Positions 10,911 through 21,349 of a stretch of DNA of 64,000 nucleotides are shown here, one piece after another (the stretch's first letter is position 1; the number at the start of each line of letters is the position of its first letter). Both the position numbers and the translations under genes were made by a program. The stretch spans positions 62,001 through 126,000 of the forward strand of contig ML996692.1 in assembly GCA_010356995.1 (NCBI GenBank). The letters are read 5' to 3'. The notes beneath the pieces were generated by a model. That model had not been told where the DNA came from and did no database searches. It saw nothing but the letters and a program-made list of their open reading frames with translations. The DNA is from Trichodelitschia bisporula. Taxonomy: Eukaryota; Ascomycota; Dothideomycetes; Phaeotrichales; Phaeotrichaceae.

Positions 10911-12091
10911 TGTGGTGCAACAGATGGATTTTTGTTTTTGGGCGGCGTTCTTTTGGCTGGGAGGGTATATTGCTGTGGGCGCGGCGGGCGCGGCACGGGC
11001 ATGCATGGTTTTGGGCTTTTTTGGGCATTGGTAGGATTTCGTGCTTCTTCATCTGGAGCCCAGGTTATTGAGTTTTGTGTGCTCCCCGCCTTTTTCGACC
11101 TTGAACGTCCTCCCTCCTTCCTTCTCTCCTCTTTGTTGGACGAGTTGGTGCGTTGCGAGAGTGTTGAAGTTGCTTTAATGCGTTGTCTTGACTGTTGGTG
11201 TTGCGGGCGTATTCGCGTAGATCGGTAGCTTGGTTTGGTTGGAGGGATCGGGCATGGCGGCGCGGGCGTGGCTGCGGGTATGTAGCTTAATTGTAGATAT
11301 GGGCTTGCGCGAGCAAGCGTGGATATAGGCTGCACCATGGCATGCAAATCCAGTTGTTGTGTGCTTGAGGACGTTCGCCTGTTGGGCTGTGATGTTCGCC
11401 GCCCTATCGTCGGCTTGGTGCCTTATCCACCCTTTTTCTCTGGTTCGACAAGCCGATAGTTAGGGCCTGGGAGACTAGCGACTGGTTTTCAGGGAGGCAG
11501 GGAGGCGACGTAGTGACCTGGTGGAAGTTACTGGCTTGTTGACTGGTCTTCATGAGGGCAGCGACCTAAGGACGGATTTTGTGGTGAGTATCGGCTCGGC
11601 ATGGTTTTGTCGAGGTGGCCCGGGCGACGGGACCCCATGATTCCTCGGCTCGGTGTGCATCTGACGAAGCGTAAATGTGACAAGGAACAGACCGTACACT
11701 TGCAAACAAGAAGCGGTTATGGTGAAGCGGATACGAAAGGGAATTGCTCAGTAGACATAGTGCCGCCGTCCGTGACGTCAGTTAGTGGGACACGAGCGGG
11801 ACAAGGTTATTCCGGGTCTTTCCGGATTTGAATTGCGTCATGTGCGATTTGATGGTCTTCGAATGGAGAAAAAAGGGAAAGCAAAGATGGTGTATGTTGA
11901 TGATTTATGTTGTAGCCGAATGGGTTGTGTATGGAAGAGGTGCGTGAATGAAGATCCGAGATCGGCGGCACCTAGGGCTCGATATCAGAAAACCAAGACC
12001 AGGGGAAAGCAAGTGCAGCGCTGAATCTATCCACGTTGCTCAAGTAAGATCAATACATTCTTAAATTTACAGATGCGCCGCCGTGCTCCTT
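10911..12091. other. Intergenic, 3' flanks
   Basis: This lies between the 3' ends of the conserved protein gene (+) and SDH4 (-). Short frames at 11601-12024 look random. No gene or RNA is supported. Confidence 0.55.
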
Positions 12092-12904
12092 CTATGCCTT
12101 CCACACCCTAGCAATCGCCGCCGTGAGACCAATGTCGTCTATCTTTGTCAGTACATGCCTTCAAGGGACAAGGGGTAGACTCACTCGTCTCAAACGAGTA
12201 CAGTCCTACACCAGCGATAACAGTCGCGAACTTGAGCAACCAGTCACATGCCTTGCGAATCTTAGGCATCCGCCACGTCGGGATGTAATCCGTGATGCAC
12301 GATCTGTCCCGTCAGCGGAAGCGCCTCCCACAAGCGTGCACACCTACGTGAAGCCAGTGTGCGAGTGAATCACCAGCGCCGCGCACAGCACAGCATCCAT
12401 AGCAGGGTTCAACGAGCCGCCGATGAACGGGGCCACCGTGAGCGGTACAAGCCCCACGGCAAGCAGCCTAGAGAATCAGCCGCGCTCCCCCACCACCAAC
12501 ATCACGCACCTCTCAAACGTCCAGTGATAGCTCCCATGAAGCGGCGAGGGCGGGGGCACAGGCGCCGGGTCATTCACTCGTAGGCATTAGCAAAATCATC
12601 ACCGTCGTCCTTGTCGGCAATTACCTGTTCCCTGGATAGTTTCTACCGAGCATTAGCAATCCATGCGCTCCTATTGGATGCGGGGTCGCTCACCGGGAAG
12701 AGGCGTAAGAATGGCCTTTGCGCCCGTCGCATGGAAACCAGCGCGCGAGGCGGGGAGGGCATCGCGCACGAGGCCGGCGCGCACCTGCGGAAGAAGCGAT
12801 GCCCGCGCTGCGGGGCCCAGCGACGAGGCGTTGCGGGACAGCAGCTGCTTGGCCGGGGCGGCGAAGGCCTGGCGGATGAGCGTGGGACGCAGGGCGGAGG
12901 CCAT
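12092..12904 (-). CDS. sdh4: Succinate dehydrogenase membrane anchor subunit CybS (SDH4)
   Basis: The small cytochrome b subunit anchors succinate dehydrogenase (respiratory complex II) in the inner mitochondrial membrane and forms part of the ubiquinone site. Six exons: 12904-12694, 12642-12625, 12576-12510, 12467-12348, 12303-12185 and 12138-12092, for 193 aa with phase intact throughout. Exon 2 is a microexon of 18 nt; it yields ETIQGTVND across the junctions, matching the family's GTVNDPAP block. Residues 1 to about 60 form an Arg/Ser/Ala-rich mitochondrial presequence. Then come HGSYHWTFERLL, helix 1 (LAVGLVPLTVAPFIGG), helix 2 with the haem-ligand region VIHSHTGF, the quinone-site Asp-Tyr in TSCITDYIPTW, and helix 3 ending IGLTAAIARVWKA. 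It is transcribed away from the MPP beta gene, from a shared 331-bp region. Confidence 0.92.
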
Positions 12905-13235
12905 TGCGATTGTGACGATGCAGACGGCGGACGAAGCAGACGACGTGTGTTGCAAAGAAGGTGAAACTTTTCGGGAGCGGAGAGTGGTGGTGGCAGCCGA
13001 CGACGCAGCTTGCCCCAAGTGCTCGCTCGCGCTGCCGAGGGAATAAACCGGAGCAGCCCGTGTCACGATGCGCGCACATCGGGGACCGGGGGTCAAATCT
13101 TCTGGGGGCTCGACGACTCTGCTTTGCCAACGCCCAACGGCAAAACACCTCAAGAGCTGCCAAACCCTTGCTCCCCACTACCACCACCACCCCCCAATCC
13201 CACCTCTTTCGCCAGCACATACTTCCCGCGCCGCA
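12905..13235. promoter_or_regulatory. Bidirectional promoter between SDH4 and MPP beta
   Basis: The two start codons lie head to head only 331 bp apart, so the region must hold both promoters. A CCAAT box is present at 13194-13198 on the + strand, just before the MPP beta ATG, in a C-rich leader. CCAAT is the target of the Hap2/3/5 (CBF) complex, which controls respiratory genes in fungi; its position near the ATG makes it only a candidate site. Confidence 0.6.
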
Positions 13236-14816
13236 ATGGCTTCGAGGCGGTTAGCTCTCAACCTGCAGACGGCGCTGCGCAGCCGCGCGGCCCTCAATTC
13301 CGTCCGGCCGCTCAAGAGAGGCCTTGCGACTCCCATCACCACTTCTGCTGGCACCAAGACGGAGACGACTACGCTGGCCAATGGCTTCACCGTGCGTTGG
13401 GTGGTTGGCGTTGAGGCTTGCACTGACGGGTATAGATTGCGACGGAGCACTCGCCGTGGGCGCAGACGTCGACGGTCGGTGTGTGGATAGATGCCGGTAG
13501 CAGAGCCGAGACGGACAAGACCAACGGCACTGCGCACTTCCTCGAGCATCTGGCGTTCAAGGGCACCCAGAAACGCACGCAGCAGCAGCTGGAGCTCGAG
13601 ATTGAGAACATGGGCGGCCACCTCAACGCCTACACCTCGGTGCGTTCGGCATTACAACCCTCGAATATTACTAACTTGGCAGCGCGAAAACACCGTCTAC
13701 TACGCCAAGTCGTTCAACTCGGACGTCCCGGCAGCCGTCGACATCCTGGCCGACATCCTGCAGAACTCGAAGCTCGAGCCGGCCGCCATTGAGCGTGAGC
13801 GCGACGTCATCCTGCGCGAGCAGGAGGAGGTCGACAAGCAGCTCGAGGAGGTTGTCTTCGACCACCTGCACGCGACCGCTTTCCAGGGCCAGCCGCTCGG
13901 CCGCACCATCCTGGGCCCCAAGGAGAACATCCAGAGCATCCAGCGCGACGACCTCGAGTCGTACATCAAGACGAACTACACCGCTGACCGCATGGTGTTG
14001 GTTGGATCCGGCGGTGTGCCCCACCAGCAGCTCGTCGACCTCGCGGAGAAGTACTTTGCCGGCGTTCCCAACGCCCCTACCAGCCAGGCTGCTGCGGCCA
14101 TTGCCGCTGCCCAAAAGGCCAAGCCTGACTTTGTTGGCTCGGAGGTCCGCATCCGCGACGACACCTTGCCGACGGCGAACATTGCCATTGCTGTTGAGGG
14201 TGTCGGCTGGAAGGACCCCGACTACTTCACGGCGCTGGTCACGCAGGCCATTGTCGGCAACTGGGACCGCACCATGGGCACATCGCCGCATCTCGGCAGC
14301 AAGCTGAGCACGTTTGTACATAGCCACGGCCTGGCTAACAGCTTCATGAGCTTCTCGACGAGCTACAGCGACACTGGGTAGGTTTCAATGCTAGAAGTAG
14401 CTATGGTAATCACTGACGGCTGCAGTCTCTGGGGCATCTATCTCGTCACCGACAACTTCACGCGCATTGACGATCTCGTCCACTTCACGCTGCGCGAGTG
14501 GTCGCGCCTGTCGCAAAACGTGTCGGAGGCCGAGGTCGAGCGCGCCAAGGCCCAGCTCAAGGCGTCCATCCTGCTGAGCCTGGACGGCACGACGGCCGTG
14601 GCCGAGGACATTGGCCGGCAGATTGTGACGACGGGCCGGCGGCTGAATCCCGAGGAGGTGGAGCGCGTGGTCGGGGCTATCACGGCTAAGGATGTGATGA
14701 GCTTTGCGCAGCGCAAGCTTTGGGACCGCGATATTGCTATCTCGGCTGTGGGCCATATTGAGGGCATGCTTGATTACCAGCGTGTCCGGAGCGACATGAG
14801 CCGGAATACGTCGTAG
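13236..14816 (+). CDS. mas1: Mitochondrial processing peptidase beta subunit
   Basis: The catalytic subunit of the matrix protease that removes presequences from imported proteins. Four exons (13236-13391, 13436-13639, 13683-14377, 14426-14816) give 481 aa. Residues 1 to about 30 form an Arg/Ala/Leu presequence ending near RGLAT. The inverted zinc motif HFLEH is at residues 86-90 (ligands His86 and His90, catalytic Glu89), preceded by [18 protein letters not shown]; the distal Glu-rich segment [17 protein letters not shown] supplies the third ligand region. The lobe-two block [12 protein letters not shown] and QAIVGNWDR are both standard. Length and motifs fit the beta rather than the alpha subunit, which lacks HxxEH. 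Family members can double as complex III core subunit in some fungi; yeast-type MPP beta is separate. Codons shift from C-ending in the middle to G/T-ending in the last 200 bp. Confidence 0.94.
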
Positions 14817-14930
14817 GTTGTTAGTATGGGGGGTGGGGGATTGTAAATGTACAACACGGTTGAGAAGGCTGTGGTAGGTAGATTTAGAGAATTGATGGCG
14901 GTTGGGTGGTGAGTGCTCTCTCTCGCCTCA

Positions 14931-14946
14931 TGTACACATGTGTACA
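14931..14946. repeat. Perfect 16-bp palindrome
   Basis: TGTACACATGTGTACA reads the same on both strands. It lies 115 bp after the MPP beta stop codon. It could form a short hairpin in RNA or be a dimeric protein site, or be chance. Confidence 0.6.
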
Positions 14947-15160
14947 GTGTTCTTGCTAGCTGCCACTAATATCACGATCCCGACAACAACTGCACTTGAC
15001 CTCTCGAGTTTTGTAACATTTAAAATTGATATTGTCGAGCGTCGACTCTCTTTTCTCGGCCAGGTCCCACCAGGCCTTTCAGCTGTCAATGACGCACTCC
15101 CTTCCTTCCCCTTTATCACCATAACGGATGGGCAATCTCGAGCCTTCAACCGTTCAACCC

Positions 15161-15395
15161 ATCAGATGTGGACAGGAGCCCGAGGAGGGAGGAGCATTTT
15201 TAGACAGGAAGGAACAGGGCGCAAATGATGTAATGTGCGCATGATGGGGGGAAGGAGCATAGGAGGATACTTGGCATCAACAGTGGTATTTAGACTCGAA
15301 CGTCTCTGACTCTCTCCTCTCTTCGTCTTTTATCAACTCGCACTTCACACCGTAGCTATTGCGCACGTCAAACCTATGCTTCTAATACCATCCCT
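15161..15395 (+). repeat. Dispersed repeat, copy 1
   Basis: This copy shares an ordered set of blocks with sequences at 28896-29035 and 57321-57550: GATGTGG, GATGTAATG, GGAAGGAGCAT, a GGATAYTTGGYATC block, CGTCTCTSACTCT-like CT tract, TTCGTCTTYTATC, and ACTTCACACCGTAGCYATTGC. Many differences between copies are C/T or G/A transitions, as repeat-induced point mutation would give. The family is unclassified; a small non-autonomous DNA element or a lone terminal repeat of an old retroelement are both possible. Confidence 0.6.
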
Positions 15396-15606
15396 CCAAA
15401 CCACGGCATCACTCCGATGAGCTAGCAGCTCTTTACCTTCACGCATCACATCTCCAGCAGCCATTAGCCATGAAACTGTGCATCAATTAACCCATCTAGC
15501 GACAGGCGAGCTTTAGGATTACACGATATCATTAACAGACCACCTCAGAACATAACCTCCCCACACGCAGGACACTCAACGCGATTTTTGCCCTCCATTC
15601 ACCAAT

Positions 15607-16176
15607 TTACAACAACGCAGCCGCACCCGCAGCAACCGCCGCTGCCAGTCCGTACACGCCAGCGCCGGGAGCAACCGCAGCGTTGCTGAACAACGCGCCG
15701 GCAGAGGACTTGCTAGGGCTCGCACCCCCCTTCGTCGGAGCCGCAACAAACGTGCCGTTGCCGGCGGCATACGTGATGCTCGCCTTGCCAGTGGCACCCG
15801 CCTTGGAGACAACCTCACTTGTCTTCGTCGCCCAGCTGCTCTCGCCGCCCTTGCCGGTACCCGCACCAGTGTGCGCCCCGCCGGTGACCTTGGCCGGCGT
15901 GCTGCTGGACAAGACCGAGGGCGTGGCGTCCGGGCCCCAGCCCGGGAGGTAGCTGGGGGAGTATGTGGCGGTGCCGACGTATGCCGCGCAGCCCGGAACG
16001 GTGGTCTTGGGCGGCGCGCGCCCGCCGCCGCAGTCGAGGAAGTCGCAGAGTTCGCCCGTGCCGGGGACGTACCAGATCAGCGAGGGGCCGGAGACGGAGG
16101 AGGTGCACCCGACCAGATCGGTGCGGGCGAGGGCCAGGGCCGGGAGGAGGGCGGCGGCGAAGGTAGTAGCGCGCAT
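15607..16176 (-). CDS. Small secreted GPI-anchored protein (siderophore biosynthesis enzyme-like family)
   Basis: A single exon of 189 aa. Residues 1-18 (MRATTFAAALLPALALA) form a signal peptide. A compact Cys-containing domain follows, with C-T-S-S, SLIWYVPGTGELCDFLDCG and APPKTTVPGC plus Tyr-rich TATYSPSYLPG; the Cys spacing suggests two disulfides. From about residue 85 the chain is Ser/Thr/Gly/Ala-rich and probably O-glycosylated. It ends in a small-residue patch and a hydrophobic tail (VYGLAAAVAAGAAALL) typical of a GPI signal, so it probably sits on the plasma membrane or cell wall. Proteins of this look are often labelled siderophore biosynthesis enzyme in fungal databases; nothing in the sequence shows an enzyme, so that label is best avoided. 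A TATA box lies 152 bp upstream. Confidence 0.82.
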   Translation of the reverse strand: MRATTFAAALLPALALARTDLVGCTSSVSGPSLIWYVPGTGELCDFLDCGGGRAPPKTTVPGCAAYVGTATYSPSYLPGWGPDATPSVLSSSTPAKVTGGAHTGAGTGKGGESSWATKTSEVVSKAGATGKASITYAAGNGTFVAAPTKGGASPSKSSAGALFSNAAVAPGAGVYGLAAAVAAGAAALL

Positions 16177-16327
16177 TTTGGTGGATGTGGGGTTGAGGTT
16201 TGAGAGTGGTGGTGAGGTTGAAGGAGTGTGGGGTGGTTTTGGTGGCGAGGTGGGAGTCTAACGAGTGACTGTAGTGGGATATTGGGATGGTGGTGAGCGT
16301 AGCCTGCCCGCGGCGAGGTCGACGCGC

Positions 16328-16333
16328 TTTATA
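16328..16333 (-). promoter_or_regulatory. TATA box of the GPI-protein gene
   Basis: TATAAA on the minus strand in the context GGTATAAAGCGC, 152 bp before the start codon at 16176. Position and context fit a core promoter. Confidence 0.5.
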
Positions 16334-17050
16334 CCTCCCCTACGACTGCGCCCCTGATCCGCCATGCTGACTACGGATTACAACTACCAGGCTCGTCCTG
16401 GACAAAGCAGCCTTTGGGGGCCGGCATCACGCCGCGCGGAAATGAGCGTTTGAGACATGCCCCGCCCCCCCGGTGCCGCTAGGCTGACGAGCCAGTCAGG
16501 CTGCCCGGAGCCGCGTGCCAGGGTACGGGCGTGGCTATTTCGGGGTTAGAATTGTGGGGAAGGATTTCGCGCCTTCGTTATGCGAGCGAGCGTTACATTC
16601 GAGAATCGAGGCTGTGCAAGCTTCGTTTGCCGCGGCTAACTCTTTGCCACGGTGAGTTACAGTAGAGCTGTGCTTGAAGGTGGGGGTTGTTGAACGTTTT
16701 TTTGCCTCGATGGGAGGAGTCTGAAGGTGAAGTCCAGATGTGAGCCGCATGCTGCGCCGCGGTCGACGTTGCTAGCTTGACGCGCGTGTCGGGATATTGA
16801 TTGGCAACCGGGGAAAAGGGGGCTGACGGGAGGTGCCAGGGGCGGGATTTTGATGCCGGTTACCTGGACTGGATTCGAATTTCGGGTGTTTGGGGCTTTG
16901 GAAACGGCGGCTTATGGGGATGATGAAAGACAGTTTATGGGCGAGACATCTCGAAGGGGAGACGAAGCAGTGGATGGGAAGGACGGGCTTGATGCTTGTG
17001 TAGCGAGCTAATTTTCGTTGTTCTGGACTCACAGTTAACCTTACGGTAGG

Positions 17051-17474
17051 TCAAATGGCTTCGAGACTCGCCGTAGTGAAAGAAGAACCCAGTCCTGGCA
17101 TCGGAAGTGCATCGTATTTCACGCCCTCGAATCTCACCTTCCTCCGCGGCGATCCCAGGCCAGCCAGGACCGGAACGCTTATTCCCTTCAACTCATCAGA
17201 ACACGAATCATATTCGCATATCGACGACTTCAAGCTCTCCTCGAAGTCTTGAACGGTACATTTCAAGCTCTCAGCCTCACCCGCCGCCCCACGATGTACC
17301 CCAGACGCCCAGTCCGCGGGTATGGCGTGCGGCTGGGCGTTCAACGGCGAAAGGGGCGTTAAAGGGCGGAGCGTTGGCACTCGACGCCGCAGCGAGATAG
17401 GGAACGAGACTTGCAGAGAAGCTGGGGTCGGTACGTGGAAGCTGCGCCGCATCAACAATGGGAACGGTCATCAA
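17051..17474 (-). CDS. Possible small hypothetical protein
   Basis: A tentative two-exon model. Exon 1 starts at the ATG at 17474 (MMTVPIVDAAQLPRTDPSF) and could splice at a GTGAGG donor within the run of Gly codons (near 17282) to a downstream AG, joining the frame that ends at 17051 with a SPRRKVRFEGVKYDALPMP stretch. The product would be about 125 aa with no recognised domain. The splice is not constrained by homology, and the opposite strand is also open, so this may not be a gene. Confidence 0.25.
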
Positions 17475-17863
17475 ATGCGGAGCGGTTCAGGCAATATCCA
17501 GATGCTCAAGCTTCGTCTACACCATCGCTAGCTATCATACCATAGCACCTAGAGCTAACCCTCATTTCCAATCCTCCCCACACGATACCCGCCCGGCATC
17601 CTCCATCCACTGAGGTGACCGGTCTCACATCGCCGGTCCTCTGACGTAGCCCAACCCACACTCTCCACATCTCCGACATCGCTCACCAACCTTCCCTCTC
17701 CCTTTCACTAGGTAAAAGACAAAACCATTAATCTACCCATACTCAAAAGAGACGCTGCCAATCTACAACGCCAGCCATGCATGCAAACACGGAATAATGA
17801 CTCCTTCGCCGCAGCGCGGGATCGGAAAGAATACCAGCCTCACTGCCTTCCCTCCCCGGGTGC

Positions 17864-20130
17864 TCAATCAATCTTAATCGCCCTATGCACCGTTAGCTCG
17901 ATCCCCTTCTCACACCAGCAAAGAGAGTACTCACGCATAAATTCGCCTCACAAACGCATACGCCGCCAAAAATCCAATCGTCCCAGTGAGAAGGCCGTAG
18001 ACCAGGCAAGCCAGGAAGCTATACGCAAAGAACAGCAACCCATTCGCAAAGCCCACGATGTGGAGCCTCGTCGCATAATACCACGCCGTGTACGCGAAGA
18101 TCCACACCGCCGACCCACCACCAACGAAGAAGCTCTGCCACCACCAGTGATAATTCTGTCCCAACCATCAGCATCAACCCTCCCCATACACCGCACCAGA
18201 GAGCAACTCACCTCAGAACAAAGCTGCAAATACGTCGCCACAACCGTAACCTCCACCACCGTAACAATCAGAATGCTGCTCACCACCGCCAGGAACCCAA
18301 ACACGTAGTAGTACCCGCTCTTGTCCAACCACAGGCTCTTGAACACAAACAGCAGCTCGATGAATATGACCGCGAACGGGACGAGCCCCGCGATGAGCAC
18401 CGTCTGCACCCGCCCGCCCCGGAGCCATCCACCCACCGGCACAGCGCGCGGCACTGGACTCGCTTTGACGGGATGTTCCCACGCTCCGACCATCGTGTAC
18501 CCGTACCAGGACCCCACATACACGAGCGGAAGCTGCACCGCCAACCACAGCGCCACAATCCCCACCAGCGTCCCAAACGGAATCGCAGTACTACTCGCGT
18601 GCGCCCACACAAACAAATTAAGTATAAAAATCGTCGCGAACAGCAAGCCCGGCACCAGCGTCCCCGTGACAACAACATTCCGCCGCCAATTCTGCCCGCC
18701 AAACGTGCGGAACACGCGCGCGCTGAAGTATCCGCTAAACACGCCAGCGAAGACGAACAGCGCAGCGCCAACGCTCACGAATCCCCCGCGGAAAGAGGGG
18801 TTCAGCACGCCGATGCAGGAGAGCAGGATGAGGCCTGCGGCCATGAAGACGAGTTGGGTGCCGCAGCCGACGAGGGGCGCGAGGAGGGTCCCGTGGGCGG
18901 GGGGGCGGAAGACGTCACCGTGGACTAGTTTCCAGCCGGTCACGTCTTCGACTTCGTCGTCTGAGGAGAGGTCCGCGTCGGCGTCGTCTAGTTTCTCGAG
19001 GAGGCCGGAGGAGCCCTTGTCGCTGCCCAGGCTAGGGGATGGGAGCGCCGAGCGCACCTTCCGAGACTTTTTGGGGAGCGCCTTCTTGCGGCCTTCTTCC
19101 AGACCGCCTTCCTTGTACCCGATGATGTCGCCGCGGATCGTGCGCGCAAAGATAACAGCCACGACGGCAGTGAGCAAGCCGCAGATAACAAGCGAGTTGA
19201 AGATCGCCAGCCAGTGGATGTTCTGGTTGTCCTCTTGGTCGACAAAATACATGTCCCACCGGTTCCCCCACTCCACCTTATCGTCTTCGCGGAAGTAGAC
19301 CGAGTAGGTGTAGGGAATGGTCAGGGAGCGCGCCGTTTCGTCCGGCGCCGTCACGTTGGCCGGGAGTTCGAGTTCGAAGCCGTCGTCCACGTGCTCGAGG
19401 TCGAATGGTAGCCCGGTCGTCGCGTTGCGGTTCCCTGTCTCGATGCTCTTGGGGTACACCTCGAACCCGACAATCACGCGCTTCCCGCGCTCTCCATCGC
19501 GGCCCGGTGCACGCCGATGGCGCAGGACAAGCGTGACGTGATTATTCAGAAACAGGCGCGAAGTGCCGGTATGCAAATCCACATCCTCATACCCGAGCTT
19601 GAAGCCCGCAGCGTAGTACTTGCGGCTCTTATCCGTCGTCACGAAACTCGTCGCGCCCGGCAAATTATCCACAATCCACTCCACAACGTACTTCTCGCGC
19701 ACGAGATCGCGCGCCGTCTGCAAGCCCTCTGCATCAATAGTGCGACTGCACAAATACCGCAGCTCCTGGTCCTCACCCATCGCGAGCTCGTAGTCAGACA
19801 CCACGATGCGGTCGCCGCGGAGCACTTCGCCGAGATTAAGCGTGATGCTCGTGCCGCTGGTGAAGGAGGCGTGGCGCCTGCCCGCGGGGGGGCATACGAA
19901 GGGGAGTTCGGCGTAGGCGTATTGGAGTTGTGTCTGGTCGGAGTAGATCTTGTTGTAGAAGAGGGGGATGGGCTCGGTGGGGCGGAAGGACTTGATGGAC
20001 CACCCTGGGAGCGTTGTTAGAGGGATGGGAATGAGGGAGGGACGCGTTTACCTGGGATGTAGAAGGCGTGCGCGGCGGAGAGGAGACATGTCAGCGCGGT
20101 CAGCGCGGAGAACCGGTTATCGCCGTGCAT
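17864..20130 (-). CDS. Endomembrane protein 70 (TM9SF) family, EMP70/TMN2-like
   Basis: A nine-helix membrane protein of the Golgi/endosome system. Four exons (20130-20052, 20004-18212, 18155-17935, 17882-17864) give 703 aa. A signal peptide (MHGDNRFSALTALTCLLSAA) leads to FYIPGWSIKSFRPTEPIPLF and NLGEVLRGDRI in the lumenal domain, then TM1 (LAIFNSLVICGLLTAVVAV) and an acidic cytosolic loop with SSDDEVED. The remaining eight helices include VGCGTQLVFMAAGLILL and ENYHWWWQSFFVGGGSA. Exon 3 runs into a stop if read on (RRIYA). A GTGAGT donor at 17934 and an ATAG acceptor at 17883 instead join a 19-nt last exon that gives AAIKID, restoring the K-x-D COPI-binding signal of this family. The ATG at 20130 is the first in frame after an upstream stop. 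Confidence 0.92.
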
Positions 20131-21349
20131 CGTGAATGTCCAGAGCAGCGCGCTGAGGAGGAGTGTTCGAGATAACGCGATGCCGCCGTCAATCTAGGGA
20201 TTCGAGTAGGCGATGAAGGGTATGGAAATGGGGGCGGTTACAACTGTGCTAAACGAGTGGAATGGCAGAAGCAGCCGGAAGCAGAGGACAACGCGGAGGT
20301 CGTCGGACGGAGCTGAGTAAGAGCTGCCAGATATGGGGGAGAGCCGGGAAGAAGATGCAGAAGGATAGATAGGCACACGGGCAAGGGGGCCAATCAACGG
20401 CGGGTGGGTGGGTGGTGCAAGGTGACGGACAGGGTTCGGAGGGTTAGGTTAGGGTCCGGGAATACAGATTAGTTAAGGCAGATTGGGCGATAGTAATGTT
20501 GCACTGTGAGATGGACGATGATAAAGTTAAGTGACAAGCGGGTGATGGTGACACTCTACTTCCGCGATGTAGAAGGCTACAAGGCTGATCAAACAGAAGC
20601 AATGGCACCGTTGTGTCTTGTCACGACTCTTTTTGCGCTGAGTTGACTGAACTCGAAGCACTCCGGAAACGGCTAGGCCGCACTCTAATGCGCCAAGTCC
20701 CTGCGTCCCTTTCCGAAGAGCCGCCAAGAGCCAAGAGTATTTTTAGGTCAGCCCTTTTTCCCTCATCGAAGATCGCGCGAGGAGCATCACGTGACTCTAT
20801 GCCGAAGAACGCGCGTCCTTTCATTCGCCAAGAAATCAGGTTTCAGCCTTGCTGCCTGCCGCAGATGCGTTTGTCCCATACTTAACTCAACTATCATCAC
20901 CAACATCACCACTAGTGCCATCCAAAACAGGTAGACGTTGCACCTTTAAACCTCCGCAAGATGTGAGCGCTCTGGGGTCTAGATGCTGTCACATTGCCGA
21001 TCCCTCCGCTATCTGCGTGGCCAAGGGCCTAAAATAGTGTGCTTCTCCTTCGAGAAGGAGAGGCAGTTGTGCATCGAGAACCATGGCACGGAACAGGCAG
21101 GAAAGTGTCACCGGTAGCGAACGCGCTCGGCAAGTCTACGTAACACCCATCAGAGCACCCTTAGGAATTGTAGACATTTGATGTCATGTTGAATTGGGCA
21201 TCAAAGCTAACTGAGATAGGGAATAGGATTGAGTAAACTACGCTAAAGAGGGCTGTACGAAGAACGCGGCATGGAGATCTAGAGCGGCGAAGGAAAATCG
21301 ACTTTTACCACCAAACTACGGCGGTCTTTCGAGGAAGAGACTTCCGCGG
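20131..21349. other. Intergenic: EMP70 promoter and Het-C 3' flank
   Basis: It holds a telomere-like GGGTTAGGTTAGGG at 20441-20454 and a TCACGTGA palindrome (bHLH-type site) at 20787-20794, both upstream of the EMP70 gene. Otherwise no gene is supported. Confidence 0.55.
20441..20454 (+). promoter_or_regulatory. Telomere-repeat-like motif
   Basis: GGGTTAGGTTAGGG lies 311 bp upstream of the EMP70 start. TTAGGG is the telomere repeat of most filamentous ascomycetes and a binding site for Tbf1-type proteins, which act in some fungal promoters. A chance match is also possible. Confidence 0.3.

Larger units (their letters stand above)
14817..15606. other. Convergent intergenic region with repeat remnants
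   Basis: This is the shared 3' flank of MPP beta (+) and the GPI-protein gene (-). It holds a 16-bp palindrome and a copy of a dispersed repeat (separate entries). A further fragment resembling the end of the same repeat seems to lie around 14938-15000. No gene is supported. Confidence 0.55.
16177..17863. other. Intergenic, one doubtful small gene
   Basis: It holds the promoter of the GPI-protein gene (left), a doubtful minus-strand gene at 17051-17474 (separate entry) and the 3' flank of the EMP70 gene (right). A competing + strand frame at 17055-17252 (65 codons) covers part of the same bases and has similar codon usage, so neither is secure. Confidence 0.5.

Noticed and set aside
12690-13220. 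176-codon minus frame covering the SDH4 presequence and promoter
   Set aside because: It reads through the promoter in another frame; the SDH4 ATG at 12904 fits a mitochondrial presequence.
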